Source of the DNA: an uncultured Oscillospiraceae bacterium
GTDB lineage: Bacteria > Bacillota > Clostridia > Oscillospirales > Oscillospiraceae
Direction: 5' to 3'
DNA length: 64,000 bases
NCBI GenBank assembly: GCA_934512135.1
Contig: CAKSWT010000001.1
Coordinates: 1 to 64,000, forward strand
Shown: one piece after another, positions 33,766-41,201 of the stretch
Layout: each line of letters begins with the position of its first letter
How positions within the stretch are numbered: the stretch's first letter is position 1
Notes under the pieces: model-generated
Told to the model about the DNA's origin: nothing
Seen by the model: the letters and a program-made list of their open reading frames with translations, nothing else
The model's database searches: none
Position numbers and translations under genes: made by a program

Positions 33766-34448
33766 CGCTTCGCCTCCATATCTCTCAGTTCCGCCAGGGC
33801 CGTCTCGTAATACCGGACCAACTGGGGATCTGCGGATTTTGCCCGGTGCAGTCCCTGAACGGACATTTCCACACTGGACCGAACTCTGTCCATGTAGTCC
33901 TTCAGCAGGGGATCTCCGCTATCTCGCAGCGCCGGGGAGATAAACTGCTCCCCCGGAGATTGCACCCTTCCCTTGCCAAAGCGCACTTCCATGGCTGTAT
34001 ACAGGAATTTTCCGTCCCGGGACAGCTTCTCCCGGCAGATGGAAAACCCCTGTTCCCCCAGCCACCGGCGCAGATCGTTTCCCGCCGACTGGGGCTGCAA
34101 AATCAGCTGATAGTTCTCGGATCGCAGCGCCGGAGCGGCAGAAAGGATGGAGATCATATTGTCTCCTCCCATTCCGGCGCAAATCACCGTCTGGATTCGC
34201 TCCAGGGGCAACGCCTGCACCCCGTCAGAAAGGCAGAATTCAATGCGTTCCGTAACGCCCGCCCTGGCGGCGTTGCGTCGTGCCGCCATGAGGGGTTGCT
34301 CTCGGAGATCCGATGCGTATACCCTGGGGCAAATCCCCTGTTCCAGCAGATACAGGGCCAAATATCCGTGATCCGTCCCCACATCTGCCGCTATATTGCC
34401 GCGCTGCACCAGTTCGGCACAGGACAGCAGCCTGCTGCTGAGCTTCAT
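33762..34448 (-). CDS. trmK: tRNA (adenine(22)-N1)-methyltransferase TrmK
   Basis: SAM-dependent methyltransferase of 228 residues modifying A22 in the D loop of some tRNAs. Motif I is ADVGTDHGYLALYLLEQG, followed by ASDLREQPLMAAR and the family motif VICAGMGGDNMISIL. AGGAGGG lies close to the ATG. It overlaps nif3. The DUF1858 terminator ends 18 bp upstream and I see no clear promoter of its own. Confidence 0.93.
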   Translation of the reverse strand: MKLSSRLLSCAELVQRGNIAADVGTDHGYLALYLLEQGICPRVYASDLREQPLMAARRNAARAGVTERIEFCLSDGVQALPLERIQTVICAGMGGDNMISILSAAPALRSENYQLILQPQSAGNDLRRWLGEQGFSICREKLSRDGKFLYTAMEVRFGKGRVQSPGEQFISPALRDSGDPLLKDYMDRVRSSVEMSVQGLHRAKSADPQLVRYYETALAELRDMEAKR

Positions 34449-34465
34449 ACTCCCTCCTGCGTACA

Positions 34466-34502
34466 GAAAAAGCCAGCCGAATCGCTCCGGCCGGCCTTTT
34501 TT
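34466..34502 (-). terminator. DUF1858 gene terminator
   Basis: Minus-strand stem GGCCGGC/GCTGGC with an A-run before and TTTTT after. Confidence 0.75.
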
Positions 34503-34505
34503 CTC

Positions 34506-34715
34506 TTATTCTGCGGCCTCGCCCAAAAATGCGTTCAGGGCGCTGAGGAATTCATCCGCGTCCACGCCGTGGACCATGCAGGCCTCTTCCACCGTCTCTC
34601 CCCGAGAGGAGGGGCAGCCCAGGCAGTGCATGCCAATGGACAGGAACATGGGAGCAGCCTCGGGGGCGATATCGAGAATTGTACCGATGATGGTATCCTT
34701 TGTAATCTTAACCAT
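34506..34715 (-). CDS. DUF1858 redox-disulfide domain protein
   Basis: A 69-residue protein consisting of one DUF1858 domain with the two-Cys motif MHCLGCPSSRGETVEEAC. Such domains occur with hybrid cluster and sulfur-related proteins and are thought to be redox-active or to carry sulfur. Monocistronic, with a strong promoter, a palindrome in its leader and AGGAGG before the ATG. Partner proteins are not in the window. Confidence 0.88.
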   Translation of the reverse strand: MVKITKDTIIGTILDIAPEAAPMFLSIGMHCLGCPSSRGETVEEACMVHGVDADEFLSALNAFLGEAAE

Positions 34716-34728
34716 TATGAACCTCCTG

Positions 34729-34743
34729 ATGATGTCACATCAT
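34729..34743. repeat. 15-bp palindrome in the DUF1858 leader
   Basis: ATGATGT-C-ACATCAT, perfect, between the transcription start and the ribosome site of the DUF1858 gene: a candidate operator or RNA hairpin. Confidence 0.6.
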
Positions 34744-34755
34744 ATTTCTAAGGCT

Positions 34756-34784
34756 ATTATATCCGAATGTTTCTGTTTTTTCAA
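34756..34784 (-). promoter_or_regulatory. DUF1858 gene promoter
   Basis: Minus-strand TTGAAA (34779-34784), 17 bp, TATAAT (34756-34761). Confidence 0.8.
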
Positions 34785-34817
34785 CAGGAAATCTCCGTAG
34801 ATGCCGCCGGATTTTGA

Positions 34818-34850
34818 CGGCAAAAGGGCCGCTGCGACGCAGCGGCCCTT
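34818..34850 (-). terminator. rpsB-tsf terminator
   Basis: Twelve-bp stem AAGGGCCGCTGC/GCAGCGGCCCTT, 3-nt loop, then TTTTG. Confidence 0.88.
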
Positions 34851-34862
34851 CTCAGCTTACGA

Positions 34863-35786
34863 TTAGCCCTTGAGCGCAGCTGCAACCTCGGCAGCCAGGT
34901 CGGAGACGACCTTCTCAATGCCCTCACCGGTGGCAAAGCGGGTAAACGCCTTGACGGTGATCTTGCCGCCCAGCTCCTTGGCCACGGCAGCCACATGCTG
35001 CTCCACGGAGACGCCCTTCTCCTTGACGAACTCCATCTGCATGAGGCAGTTCTCCTCATAGTACTTGCCCAGCTTGCCGAGAACGATCTTCTCCTTGACC
35101 TGCTGAGGCTTGGAAGCCATCTTGGGGTCGTTGTCCATCTGAGCCAGCTGAATCTCCTTCTCCTTGTCCAGGGTCTCCTGGGAGACGTCCGTCTTATCCA
35201 GGAATGCGGGATTCATTGCACAGATCTGCATGGCAACGTCCTTGCCCAGCTCTGTCACGGCCTCGGGTGCAATGCCCTCCACATCCATGTTCACCAAAAC
35301 GGCAACCTTGCCGCCGGCATGGACATAGCCCACATTCACGCCGCTGTCATAGCGGGCAAAGCGGCGGATCTGCAGGTTCTCGCCGATGGCCAGGATCTTG
35401 TCGTTGGTCACATCGGTGACGGTACGGTCGGTACCGGGATAGGTCATCGCCTTGAGTGCCTCCACGTCAGCGGGGTTCTGCTCTGCAATCACCGTGGCAA
35501 CGTCCTTGACGAAGTTCTGGAACACCTCGTTCTTTGCCACGAAGTCAGTCTGGGAGTTCACCTCCACAATGACGCCCACGCCATTGGGAGCGGTCAGCGC
35601 ATAGGACACGCCCTCAGCGGCGACCTTGCTGGCCTTCTTCTGTGCGGCTGCCATCCCCTTCTCACGAAGATACTCAACAGCCTTATCCATATCGCCGTCG
35701 GAAGCAACAAGAGCCTTCTTGCAGTCCATCATGCCGACGCCGGTCATCTCGCGGAGCTTTTTCACATCACTTGCGGAAAATGCCAT
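34863..35786 (-). CDS. tsf: Elongation factor Ts
   Basis: Nucleotide exchange factor for EF-Tu, 307 residues. It has the N-terminal UBA domain (DVKKLREMTGVGMMDCKKAL) and the core with EVNSQTDFVAKNEVFQNFVKDVA. Thirty-four bp after rpsB, the universal rpsB-tsf pair. Confidence 0.98.
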   Translation of the reverse strand: MAFSASDVKKLREMTGVGMMDCKKALVASDGDMDKAVEYLREKGMAAAQKKASKVAAEGVSYALTAPNGVGVIVEVNSQTDFVAKNEVFQNFVKDVATVIAEQNPADVEALKAMTYPGTDRTVTDVTNDKILAIGENLQIRRFARYDSGVNVGYVHAGGKVAVLVNMDVEGIAPEAVTELGKDVAMQICAMNPAFLDKTDVSQETLDKEKEIQLAQMDNDPKMASKPQQVKEKIVLGKLGKYYEENCLMQMEFVKEKGVSVEQHVAAVAKELGGKITVKAFTRFATGEGIEKVVSDLAAEVAAALKG

Positions 35787-35820
35787 GATTCTAACCTCCT
35801 ATATCAAATACAGTCCGAAT

Positions 35821-36564
35821 TTATTCTGCAGCAGGTGCCTCGGTGGTCTCAGCAGCCTCCACGGGAGCCTCCTGGACGTCCTCACCCTGCTTGCCCTCCT
35901 GCACGGCATTGGCCATGGTAGCGGAGATCAGCTTGATGGCGCGGATGGCGTCATCGTTGCCGGGAATCACATAGTCGATCTCATCGGGATCGCAGTTGGT
36001 GTCCACGATGGCCACAATGGGAATATGCAGCTTACGAGCCTCCGCAATGGCATTGCGCTCCTTGCGGGGATCCACGATGAACAGGGCACCGGGAAGCTTC
36101 TTCATGTTCTTCACGCCGCCCAGATACTTCTCCAGCTTCTCAATCTCCAGGTTCAGCTTTGCGACTTCCTTCTTGGGAAGCATCGCAAAGGTGCCGTCCT
36201 CCTGCATCTTGTGCAGCTGGTTCAGGCGCTCCACACGGGTCCGCATGGTCTTGAAGTTGGTGAGCATGCCGCCCAGCCAACGAGCGTTTACATAATACAT
36301 GCCAACGCGCTCTGCCTCTTCCTTGATGGCGTCCTGGGCCTGCTTCTTGGTGCCCACGAACAGAAGCGTCTCGCCGTTGGCAGCCAGATCACGCACGAAG
36401 TTGTACGCTTCCTCCAGCTTTTTCACGGTCTTCTGGAGATCAATGATATAGATACCATTTCTCTCGGTGTAGATGTAGGAAGCCATCTTGGGGTTCCATC
36501 TTCTGGTCTGGTGACCAAAATGAACGCCGGCCTCCAGCAACTGCTTCATAGATACGACTGCCAT
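35821..36564 (-). CDS. rpsB: 30S ribosomal protein S2
   Basis: Small-subunit protein, 247 residues. It starts MAVVSMKQLLEAGVHFGHQTRRWNPKM (S2 signature), with VDPRKERNAIAEARKL and DTNCDPDEIDYVIPGNDDAIRAIKL further on, and an acidic Ala/Glu-rich tail. First gene of rpsB-tsf with its own promoter and a 115-nt structured leader. Confidence 0.98.
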   Translation of the reverse strand: MAVVSMKQLLEAGVHFGHQTRRWNPKMASYIYTERNGIYIIDLQKTVKKLEEAYNFVRDLAANGETLLFVGTKKQAQDAIKEEAERVGMYYVNARWLGGMLTNFKTMRTRVERLNQLHKMQEDGTFAMLPKKEVAKLNLEIEKLEKYLGGVKNMKKLPGALFIVDPRKERNAIAEARKLHIPIVAIVDTNCDPDEIDYVIPGNDDAIRAIKLISATMANAVQEGKQGEDVQEAPVEAAETTEAPAAE

Positions 36565-36660
36565 TTGTTTGTTCCTCCTTTAAGTTATCCCGCCACCCCA
36601 ATCATCTCCCCGTCAAGCCGTTTCCGGCACCATAACGGGAATCCTTGGGTGTGTGTGGTC

Positions 36661-36678
36661 CTCTGCATTTTCGCAGAG
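36661..36678 (-). promoter_or_regulatory. Structured rpsB leader hairpin
   Basis: Hairpin CTCTGC/GCAGAG near the 5' end of the 115-nt leader between the promoter and rpsB. Ribosomal-protein leaders often bind the protein product for autoregulation; this is inferred, and I do not recognise the leader class. Confidence 0.4.
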
Positions 36679-36685
36679 CCTTTAG

Positions 36686-36714
36686 ATTATACTATAGTTT
36701 TCCCAGAAATGCAA
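36686..36714 (-). promoter_or_regulatory. rpsB-tsf promoter
   Basis: Minus-strand TTGCAT (36709-36714), 17 bp, TATAAT (36686-36691). Confidence 0.82.
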
Positions 36715-36783
36715 GGAGAAATTCATGTTTTTCCTCAGAAAAAGCAGATGGTTCAAAACGCCCGAATATTCCCTTCTTCGGCA

Positions 36784-36812
36784 GAATGAAAGGGCACCGG
36801 CCGGGAAACACT
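36784..36812 (+). promoter_or_regulatory. SigF-like promoter of sigG
   Basis: GAATG (36784-36788), 15 bp, GGAAACACT (36804-36812). The -10 fits the SigF consensus GGnnAnAnT exactly and the -35 fits the looser forespore pattern GHATR. In Bacillus sigG is first transcribed by SigF, so the site makes biological sense. Confidence 0.55.
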
Positions 36813-36841
36813 TTTAGAGGAGTTTCGGGGAGGTTTGAAAC

Positions 36842-37621
36842 ATGCTTGGGAAAGTTGAAATCTGCGGTGTAAACACATCAAAGCTGAAGGTTCTAAAAAA
36901 CGAGGAAATGACCCAGCTTATGGCCCGGGCCAAGCAGGGAGATCAAGAGGCCAGAAATGCGCTGGTGGAGGGAAACCTTCGACTGGTACTCAGCGTGATC
37001 CAGCGGTTTTCCAGCAGCGATGAAAGCCCGGACGATCTGTTTCAGGTGGGCTGCATCGGTCTGCTCAAGGCAGTGCAGAACTTTGACCCCTCTCTGGGGG
37101 TCCGGTTTTCCACCTACGGGGTGCCGATGATTTCCGGGGAGATCCGCAGGTTTCTCCGGGACAGCAGCCCCATCCGGGTCAGCCGTGGCCTTCGGGATAC
37201 CGCCTATCGGGTCCTTCAAACCCGGGAGGCCATGGCCAAGGCCCAGCAGAAGGAACCCACTATGGAGGAGATTGCCCAGGCGCTGGAGCTTCCGGTGGAG
37301 GAGGTCAACTACGCCATGGACGCCATCGCCTCTCCAGTGAGCCTGCACGAGCCCATTTATTCCGACGGCGGTGACCCCCTCACCGTAATGGATCAGGTCC
37401 GGGATACCAAGAACACCGACGAAATGTGGATCGAGCATATTGCGCTGCGGGAGGCCATGAAAAAGCTGGATGACCGGGAAAAACGGATTCTGGCCCTTCG
37501 TTTTTACGACGGCCGCACACAGATGGAGGTGGCCGGAGAGGTTGGGATCAGCCAGGCCCAGGTGTCCCGGCTGGAGAAAAACGCCATTTCTCAAATTCGA
37601 AAGGCCATTGCGGTGCAATAA
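36842..37621 (+). CDS. sigG: RNA polymerase sigma factor SigG
   Basis: Late forespore sigma factor, 259 residues, starting with the SigG-typical KVEICGVNTSKLKVLKNEEM. Region 2 (LFQVGCIGLLKAVQNFDPSLGVRFSTYGVPMI), region 3 and region 4 (LDDREKRILALRFYDGRTQMEVAGEVGISQAQVSRLEKNAI) are complete. GGGGAGG lies 8 nt before the ATG. Unlike many spore formers, spoIIGA and sigE are not next to it; it is followed by ylmC, the usual downstream neighbour. Confidence 0.97.
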   Translation: MLGKVEICGVNTSKLKVLKNEEMTQLMARAKQGDQEARNALVEGNLRLVLSVIQRFSSSDESPDDLFQVGCIGLLKAVQNFDPSLGVRFSTYGVPMISGEIRRFLRDSSPIRVSRGLRDTAYRVLQTREAMAKAQQKEPTMEEIAQALELPVEEVNYAMDAIASPVSLHEPIYSDGGDPLTVMDQVRDTKNTDEMWIEHIALREAMKKLDDREKRILALRFYDGRTQMEVAGEVGISQAQVSRLEKNAISQIRKAIAVQ

Positions 37622-37674
37622 TTCGCAAGAATCCCAGAACCGCACATACACTGCACTAAGCGGGAGGGATTGCT

Positions 37675-37956
37675 ATGATCGTTCGTTTTTCCGAGCTGAA
37701 GTGCCGGGAGGTTATCAACATCTGCGACGGCTGCCGCATCGGTTTTGTCAGTGACGTGGAGCTGGACTGCACCGGGGGCAATATCATTGCCCTGGTGATT
37801 CCGGGAAGGTGGAAATGCTTCGGACTCTTTGGCCGGGAGGACGACTATGTGCTTCCCTGGGGCTGTATCCGGCGCATTGGCAGCGATATTATTCTGGTGG
37901 AGGTGGAGCTGGACCGGGTCCGGGTTCCCTGCCACAAAAAACACTTTTGGCAGTAA
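37675..37956 (+). CDS. YlmC/YmxH sporulation protein (PRC-barrel)
   Basis: A 93-residue beta-barrel protein. It starts with FSELKCREVINICDGCRIGFVSDVELD and has the family pattern GREDDYVLPWGCIRRIGSDIILVEV. Family members are conserved in endospore formers next to sigG or sigE; molecular role unknown. Fifty-three bp after sigG, same transcript likely, ending at a bidirectional terminator. Confidence 0.9.
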   Translation: MIVRFSELKCREVINICDGCRIGFVSDVELDCTGGNIIALVIPGRWKCFGLFGREDDYVLPWGCIRRIGSDIILVEVELDRVRVPCHKKHFWQ

Positions 37957-37998
37957 AACGGAGGCGCTGAGTCTTTTTCTCAGCGCCTCCTTGCTTAT
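37955..37998. terminator. Bidirectional terminator
   Basis: Twelve-bp stem GGAGGCGCTGAG/CTCAGCGCCTCC between convergent ylmC and the lipoprotein gene, with a T-rich flank on each strand. Confidence 0.8.
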
Positions 37999-38906
37999 TC
38001 CGTCACCAGAAAGCCGTAGACGGCGTTCCCGTGATATTGTCCGTCCCACTGAACGGAAACCGCATAGACATAATTCCCATCCAGCAGCGTCAGATTGTTG
38101 TCGGCGTCCAGAGCCACCGGCGTTCCTTGATCCTCCGGATCGTCCTGCCGATAGGCCGTCACGGAGATGCTTTGGGGCGCCGGGGAGAAGCCCAGCTTCA
38201 CCGTCTCCTCCCCCTGGCGGCGGAGGATTCCCTGCTCCGGGAACGTCCACTCCTGGGGCTTTTGTCCGTCCTTCCGGTCACTGGAGGCACCGCCGCTGAG
38301 GTTTCCTTGGCTGTCCTCCTGTCCGTAGGACCAGCTTCCATGACGGCACTCCACCAGGGCGGTAATCTCCCCCAGGTCATTGCGATACTCAATGGACATC
38401 TCCGGAACCTGCGTCACCGTCTCCGGCTCCCACCACTTGGGACCGCCGTCTATGGACGGAATCTGGTCCTCCGGGGGAACCGACGGATCCGCCTCGTCAC
38501 TGAGCGCCGTAACCGTCACGGCGCTAATCTGCCCGGGATAGCTCTCCATGACCATCCCCGGCCAGGCAATACGGATGGGGCAGCCCCTTGTCAGCTCCTC
38601 CAGGGAGATTTTCTTTCCCTGGGCGTTATAGATCTCGGCAGCGTCCACATGGACAACGTAGTAGTCCTCTCCCAGGGACTGCTTGCCTGTCTCGGTGTTG
38701 CACGCCGCCATAATGGAGCCGTCCCCCAAATTGAGATAGTACAGCATATCCACCGTAGCCAGCTCCTCCGCCGTGGAGGATTCCCCTCCGGCGCTCTGTT
38801 CAGGGACGACGTCAGGTGTCACCGAAGTGCTATTCCCTGTCGCGCCGGAATTACAGGCGGTCAGACTGAGCATCAGCACAGCCGCCAACAGAATCATTCG
38901 TTTCAT
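37995..38906 (-). CDS. Predicted lipoprotein of unknown function
   Basis: A 303-residue exported protein with a lipobox signal (MKRMILLAAVLMLSLTAC, Cys18 lipidated), then a Ser/Thr-rich spacer and a soluble domain with YVVHVDAAEIYNAQGKKISLEELTRGCPIRIAWPG, resembling small beta-barrel lipoproteins. The C-terminal 90 residues look like a second beta domain (WTFPEQGILRRQGEETVKLGFSP; NNLTLLDGNYVYAVSVQWD). No family recognised. Monocistronic. Confidence 0.8.
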   Translation of the reverse strand: MKRMILLAAVLMLSLTACNSGATGNSTSVTPDVVPEQSAGGESSTAEELATVDMLYYLNLGDGSIMAACNTETGKQSLGEDYYVVHVDAAEIYNAQGKKISLEELTRGCPIRIAWPGMVMESYPGQISAVTVTALSDEADPSVPPEDQIPSIDGGPKWWEPETVTQVPEMSIEYRNDLGEITALVECRHGSWSYGQEDSQGNLSGGASSDRKDGQKPQEWTFPEQGILRRQGEETVKLGFSPAPQSISVTAYRQDDPEDQGTPVALDADNNLTLLDGNYVYAVSVQWDGQYHGNAVYGFLVTE

Positions 38907-38958
38907 AAGCTCGCCTCCTTGCCTGATTAGACGCAGGGCAGCACAAAAAGTTCCCGAA

Positions 38959-39813
38959 TTATTTCAGCCCGTTTTGGAGCTTGCAGGCAGTCAGTGTATT
39001 CTCCAGAAGCATAACCCGGGTCATGGGTCCCACGCCCCCGGGAACCGGTGTGATGGCACTGGCCTTCTCCGATACGGCAGCATAGTCCACGTCGCCGCAG
39101 AGCTTGCCCTGGTCATTGCGGTTCATGGCCACGTCAATCACCACGGCCCCTTCCTTCACCATATCCGCCGTAACAAAGCCGGTCTTTCCCACCGCCGAGA
39201 TCAAAATATCTCCCTGGAGGGTCTGCTCCTTCAAATCCGCTGTACCGGAATGGCAGATGGTCACGGTTCCGTTTTTCTGGAGCAGCAGCAGCGCCATGGG
39301 CTTGCCCACAATATTGCTTCGGCCAATCACCACACAGTGCTTTCCTGCGGGATCCACCCCATAGTGCTCCATTAGCCTCACAATCCCCGCAGGGGTACAG
39401 GGGGCAAACCGGGGCATCCCCTGGGTCAGATACCCCACATTCATGGGATGGAAGCAGTCCACGTCCTTGACGGGATCAATGGCTTCAATGATCTTCTGGG
39501 GGTCCATATGCCGGGGCACCGGCAGCTGAACCAGAATGCCATGAATCTTGGGGTCATGGTTCAGTGCGTCCAGGAGCTCCAGCAGCTGGGCCTCCGTGGT
39601 CTCCTCCGGCAGGGTGTACATTGCGCTGTAAATCCCGCATTCCTGACAATCCTTTTCCTTATTGCGCACATAGACCTGGGAGGCAGGATTTTCCCCCACC
39701 AGCACCACAGCCAAGCCGGGCTGGCAGCCCAGCTTGGTCAAACGCTCCGCTTCCCGGCGGATCTCCTCCTTGCACCGGACCGCAAAGCCCTTTCCATCTA
39801 AAACCGTTGCCAT
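38959..39813 (-). CDS. folD: Methylene-THF dehydrogenase/cyclohydrolase FolD
   Basis: Bifunctional one-carbon enzyme, 284 residues. Substrate motif SQVYVRNKEKDCQECGI holds the catalytic Lys; ILVQLPVPRHMDPQKIIEAIDPVKDVDCFHPMNVG and VVIGRSNIVGKPMALLLLQKNGTVTICHS (NADP site) are both present, as is the C-terminal TPVPGGVGPMT. It follows the PBP gene by 17 bp, so it is probably last in the SEDS-PBP-folD transcript. Confidence 0.97.
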   Translation of the reverse strand: MATVLDGKGFAVRCKEEIRREAERLTKLGCQPGLAVVLVGENPASQVYVRNKEKDCQECGIYSAMYTLPEETTEAQLLELLDALNHDPKIHGILVQLPVPRHMDPQKIIEAIDPVKDVDCFHPMNVGYLTQGMPRFAPCTPAGIVRLMEHYGVDPAGKHCVVIGRSNIVGKPMALLLLQKNGTVTICHSGTADLKEQTLQGDILISAVGKTGFVTADMVKEGAVVIDVAMNRNDQGKLCGDVDYAAVSEKASAITPVPGGVGPMTRVMLLENTLTACKLQNGLK

Positions 39814-39830
39814 AATTTTTGTCTCCTTTT

Positions 39831-41201
39831 TTATCCCATGGATTCCATGCAGGCCGCCAGCACGTCGCCGGCAATGGAGGCGCAGACCTCACTGCCGCTG
39901 CCGGCATTCTCCACAATGACGATAAACGCCAGCGGATACTGGGAATCCTGTACAAAGCCCGCAAACATTGCGTTGGGCTCGTCGTCGTCCACCTCCGCCG
40001 TACCGGATTTGGCACAGACGTAGACCTCCGGGAAATGATAGGTCCCGTAGTTGGACACCACGTCGTCCCGCATCATCTCCGTCAGGGTGGACGCCGTACT
40101 CTCCGACATGGTCCGCTCCAGCAGCTTTCTCTCCGCCGAATAGACCTTGACCCCCTCCGGGGTCTCTACGCTGTCCACCACATAGGGGGAGGCCGCCTGT
40201 CCGCCTGCGGCGATGGAGCCCACGAAAGTCATAAACTGGCAGGGATTGATCAAATCCGTGTACTGGCCAATGCCTGCCCAGGCCACAGAAGCGTCATTTG
40301 CACCGCTGAGGTCGAAATTCCCCTCCTCGGTGGTAGTTCCGTCAAAGGTGATGCTGCTGTTGATGCCTGCGGCGTTGGCATATTGGGTCAGGGTATCCGC
40401 CCCAAGCTCCGAGGACAGCTCACCGAACACGATATTACAGGACTTCACCAGGCCTGTTTCAAAGGAGATGTCCCCGTGATACTGCTCACAGGTGATGTAC
40501 TCTCCTCCAATCACCGTCTCCTGCTCGCAGCGGAAGGTCCGGTCAAACACATCAGGAATGCAGTCAATGGCGGCAGCCGCCGTCACCAGCTTAAAAATAG
40601 AGCCTGGCACATAGGTGGACCGGGTAAACCGGTTGAGATACACTCCGTCATAGTAGTCCTCAGACTCGATCTCCTCCTGAGAGGGCATATCGTCCGGGTC
40701 AAAGGTGCCGGAGGACACCATACAGAGGATCTCCCCGGTCTCATAGTTATAAACGCCAATGGTTCCCTTTCGGCCATCCAAGTCGTTCAGCGCCGTAACG
40801 CAGGCCTGGGTGGACAGGGTCAGATTCATAATATTTCCGGTATCTGAGGTATCATAGAGTCCGGTAATGGGATTGTAGTCCAGGAGCTTGTCGGCGTAGG
40901 CGTTAATCAGCGGCGCCGTAATATAGCCATAGCGGTCTCCCAGCAAATGAACCGTAGCCTTGCGGATCATCTCATCGTCGGAGTAGACCCGCCGGTTTCC
41001 GTTGGTCAGCACGGTGACACCCTCCCGGTCCCGGATGGTGCCGGTGGAAACATTGCCGCCGGTATAGACGTGGGGACTGGTTTCAAAGGTCACCCACTCT
41101 CTGGCGTCCAGAAAATACTCCGCCACAAACAGACAAAGGCCCAACACCACTATAAGAGACAGCAGGGTAGTAAAGATCGTGCGTCCGGAGATCTTTTTCA
41201 T
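39831..41201 (-). CDS. Class B penicillin-binding protein (PbpA/FtsI type)
   Basis: Peptidoglycan transpeptidase, 456 residues, with one N-terminal membrane helix (TLLSLIVVLGLCLFVAEYFL). Catalytic motifs: STYVPGSIFKL (SxxK), SCN in GLVKSCNIVFGELS (SxN) and KSGT in CAKSGTAEVDDDE. The N-terminal pedestal is short, like Mycobacterium PbpA rather than a full FtsI. Its ATG overlaps the SEDS gene stop by 4 bp, so polymerase and transpeptidase are translated together and likely form a complex. Confidence 0.95.
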   Translation of the reverse strand: MKKISGRTIFTTLLSLIVVLGLCLFVAEYFLDAREWVTFETSPHVYTGGNVSTGTIRDREGVTVLTNGNRRVYSDDEMIRKATVHLLGDRYGYITAPLINAYADKLLDYNPITGLYDTSDTGNIMNLTLSTQACVTALNDLDGRKGTIGVYNYETGEILCMVSSGTFDPDDMPSQEEIESEDYYDGVYLNRFTRSTYVPGSIFKLVTAAAAIDCIPDVFDRTFRCEQETVIGGEYITCEQYHGDISFETGLVKSCNIVFGELSSELGADTLTQYANAAGINSSITFDGTTTEEGNFDLSGANDASVAWAGIGQYTDLINPCQFMTFVGSIAAGGQAASPYVVDSVETPEGVKVYSAERKLLERTMSESTASTLTEMMRDDVVSNYGTYHFPEVYVCAKSGTAEVDDDEPNAMFAGFVQDSQYPLAFIVIVENAGSGSEVCASIAGDVLAACMESMG

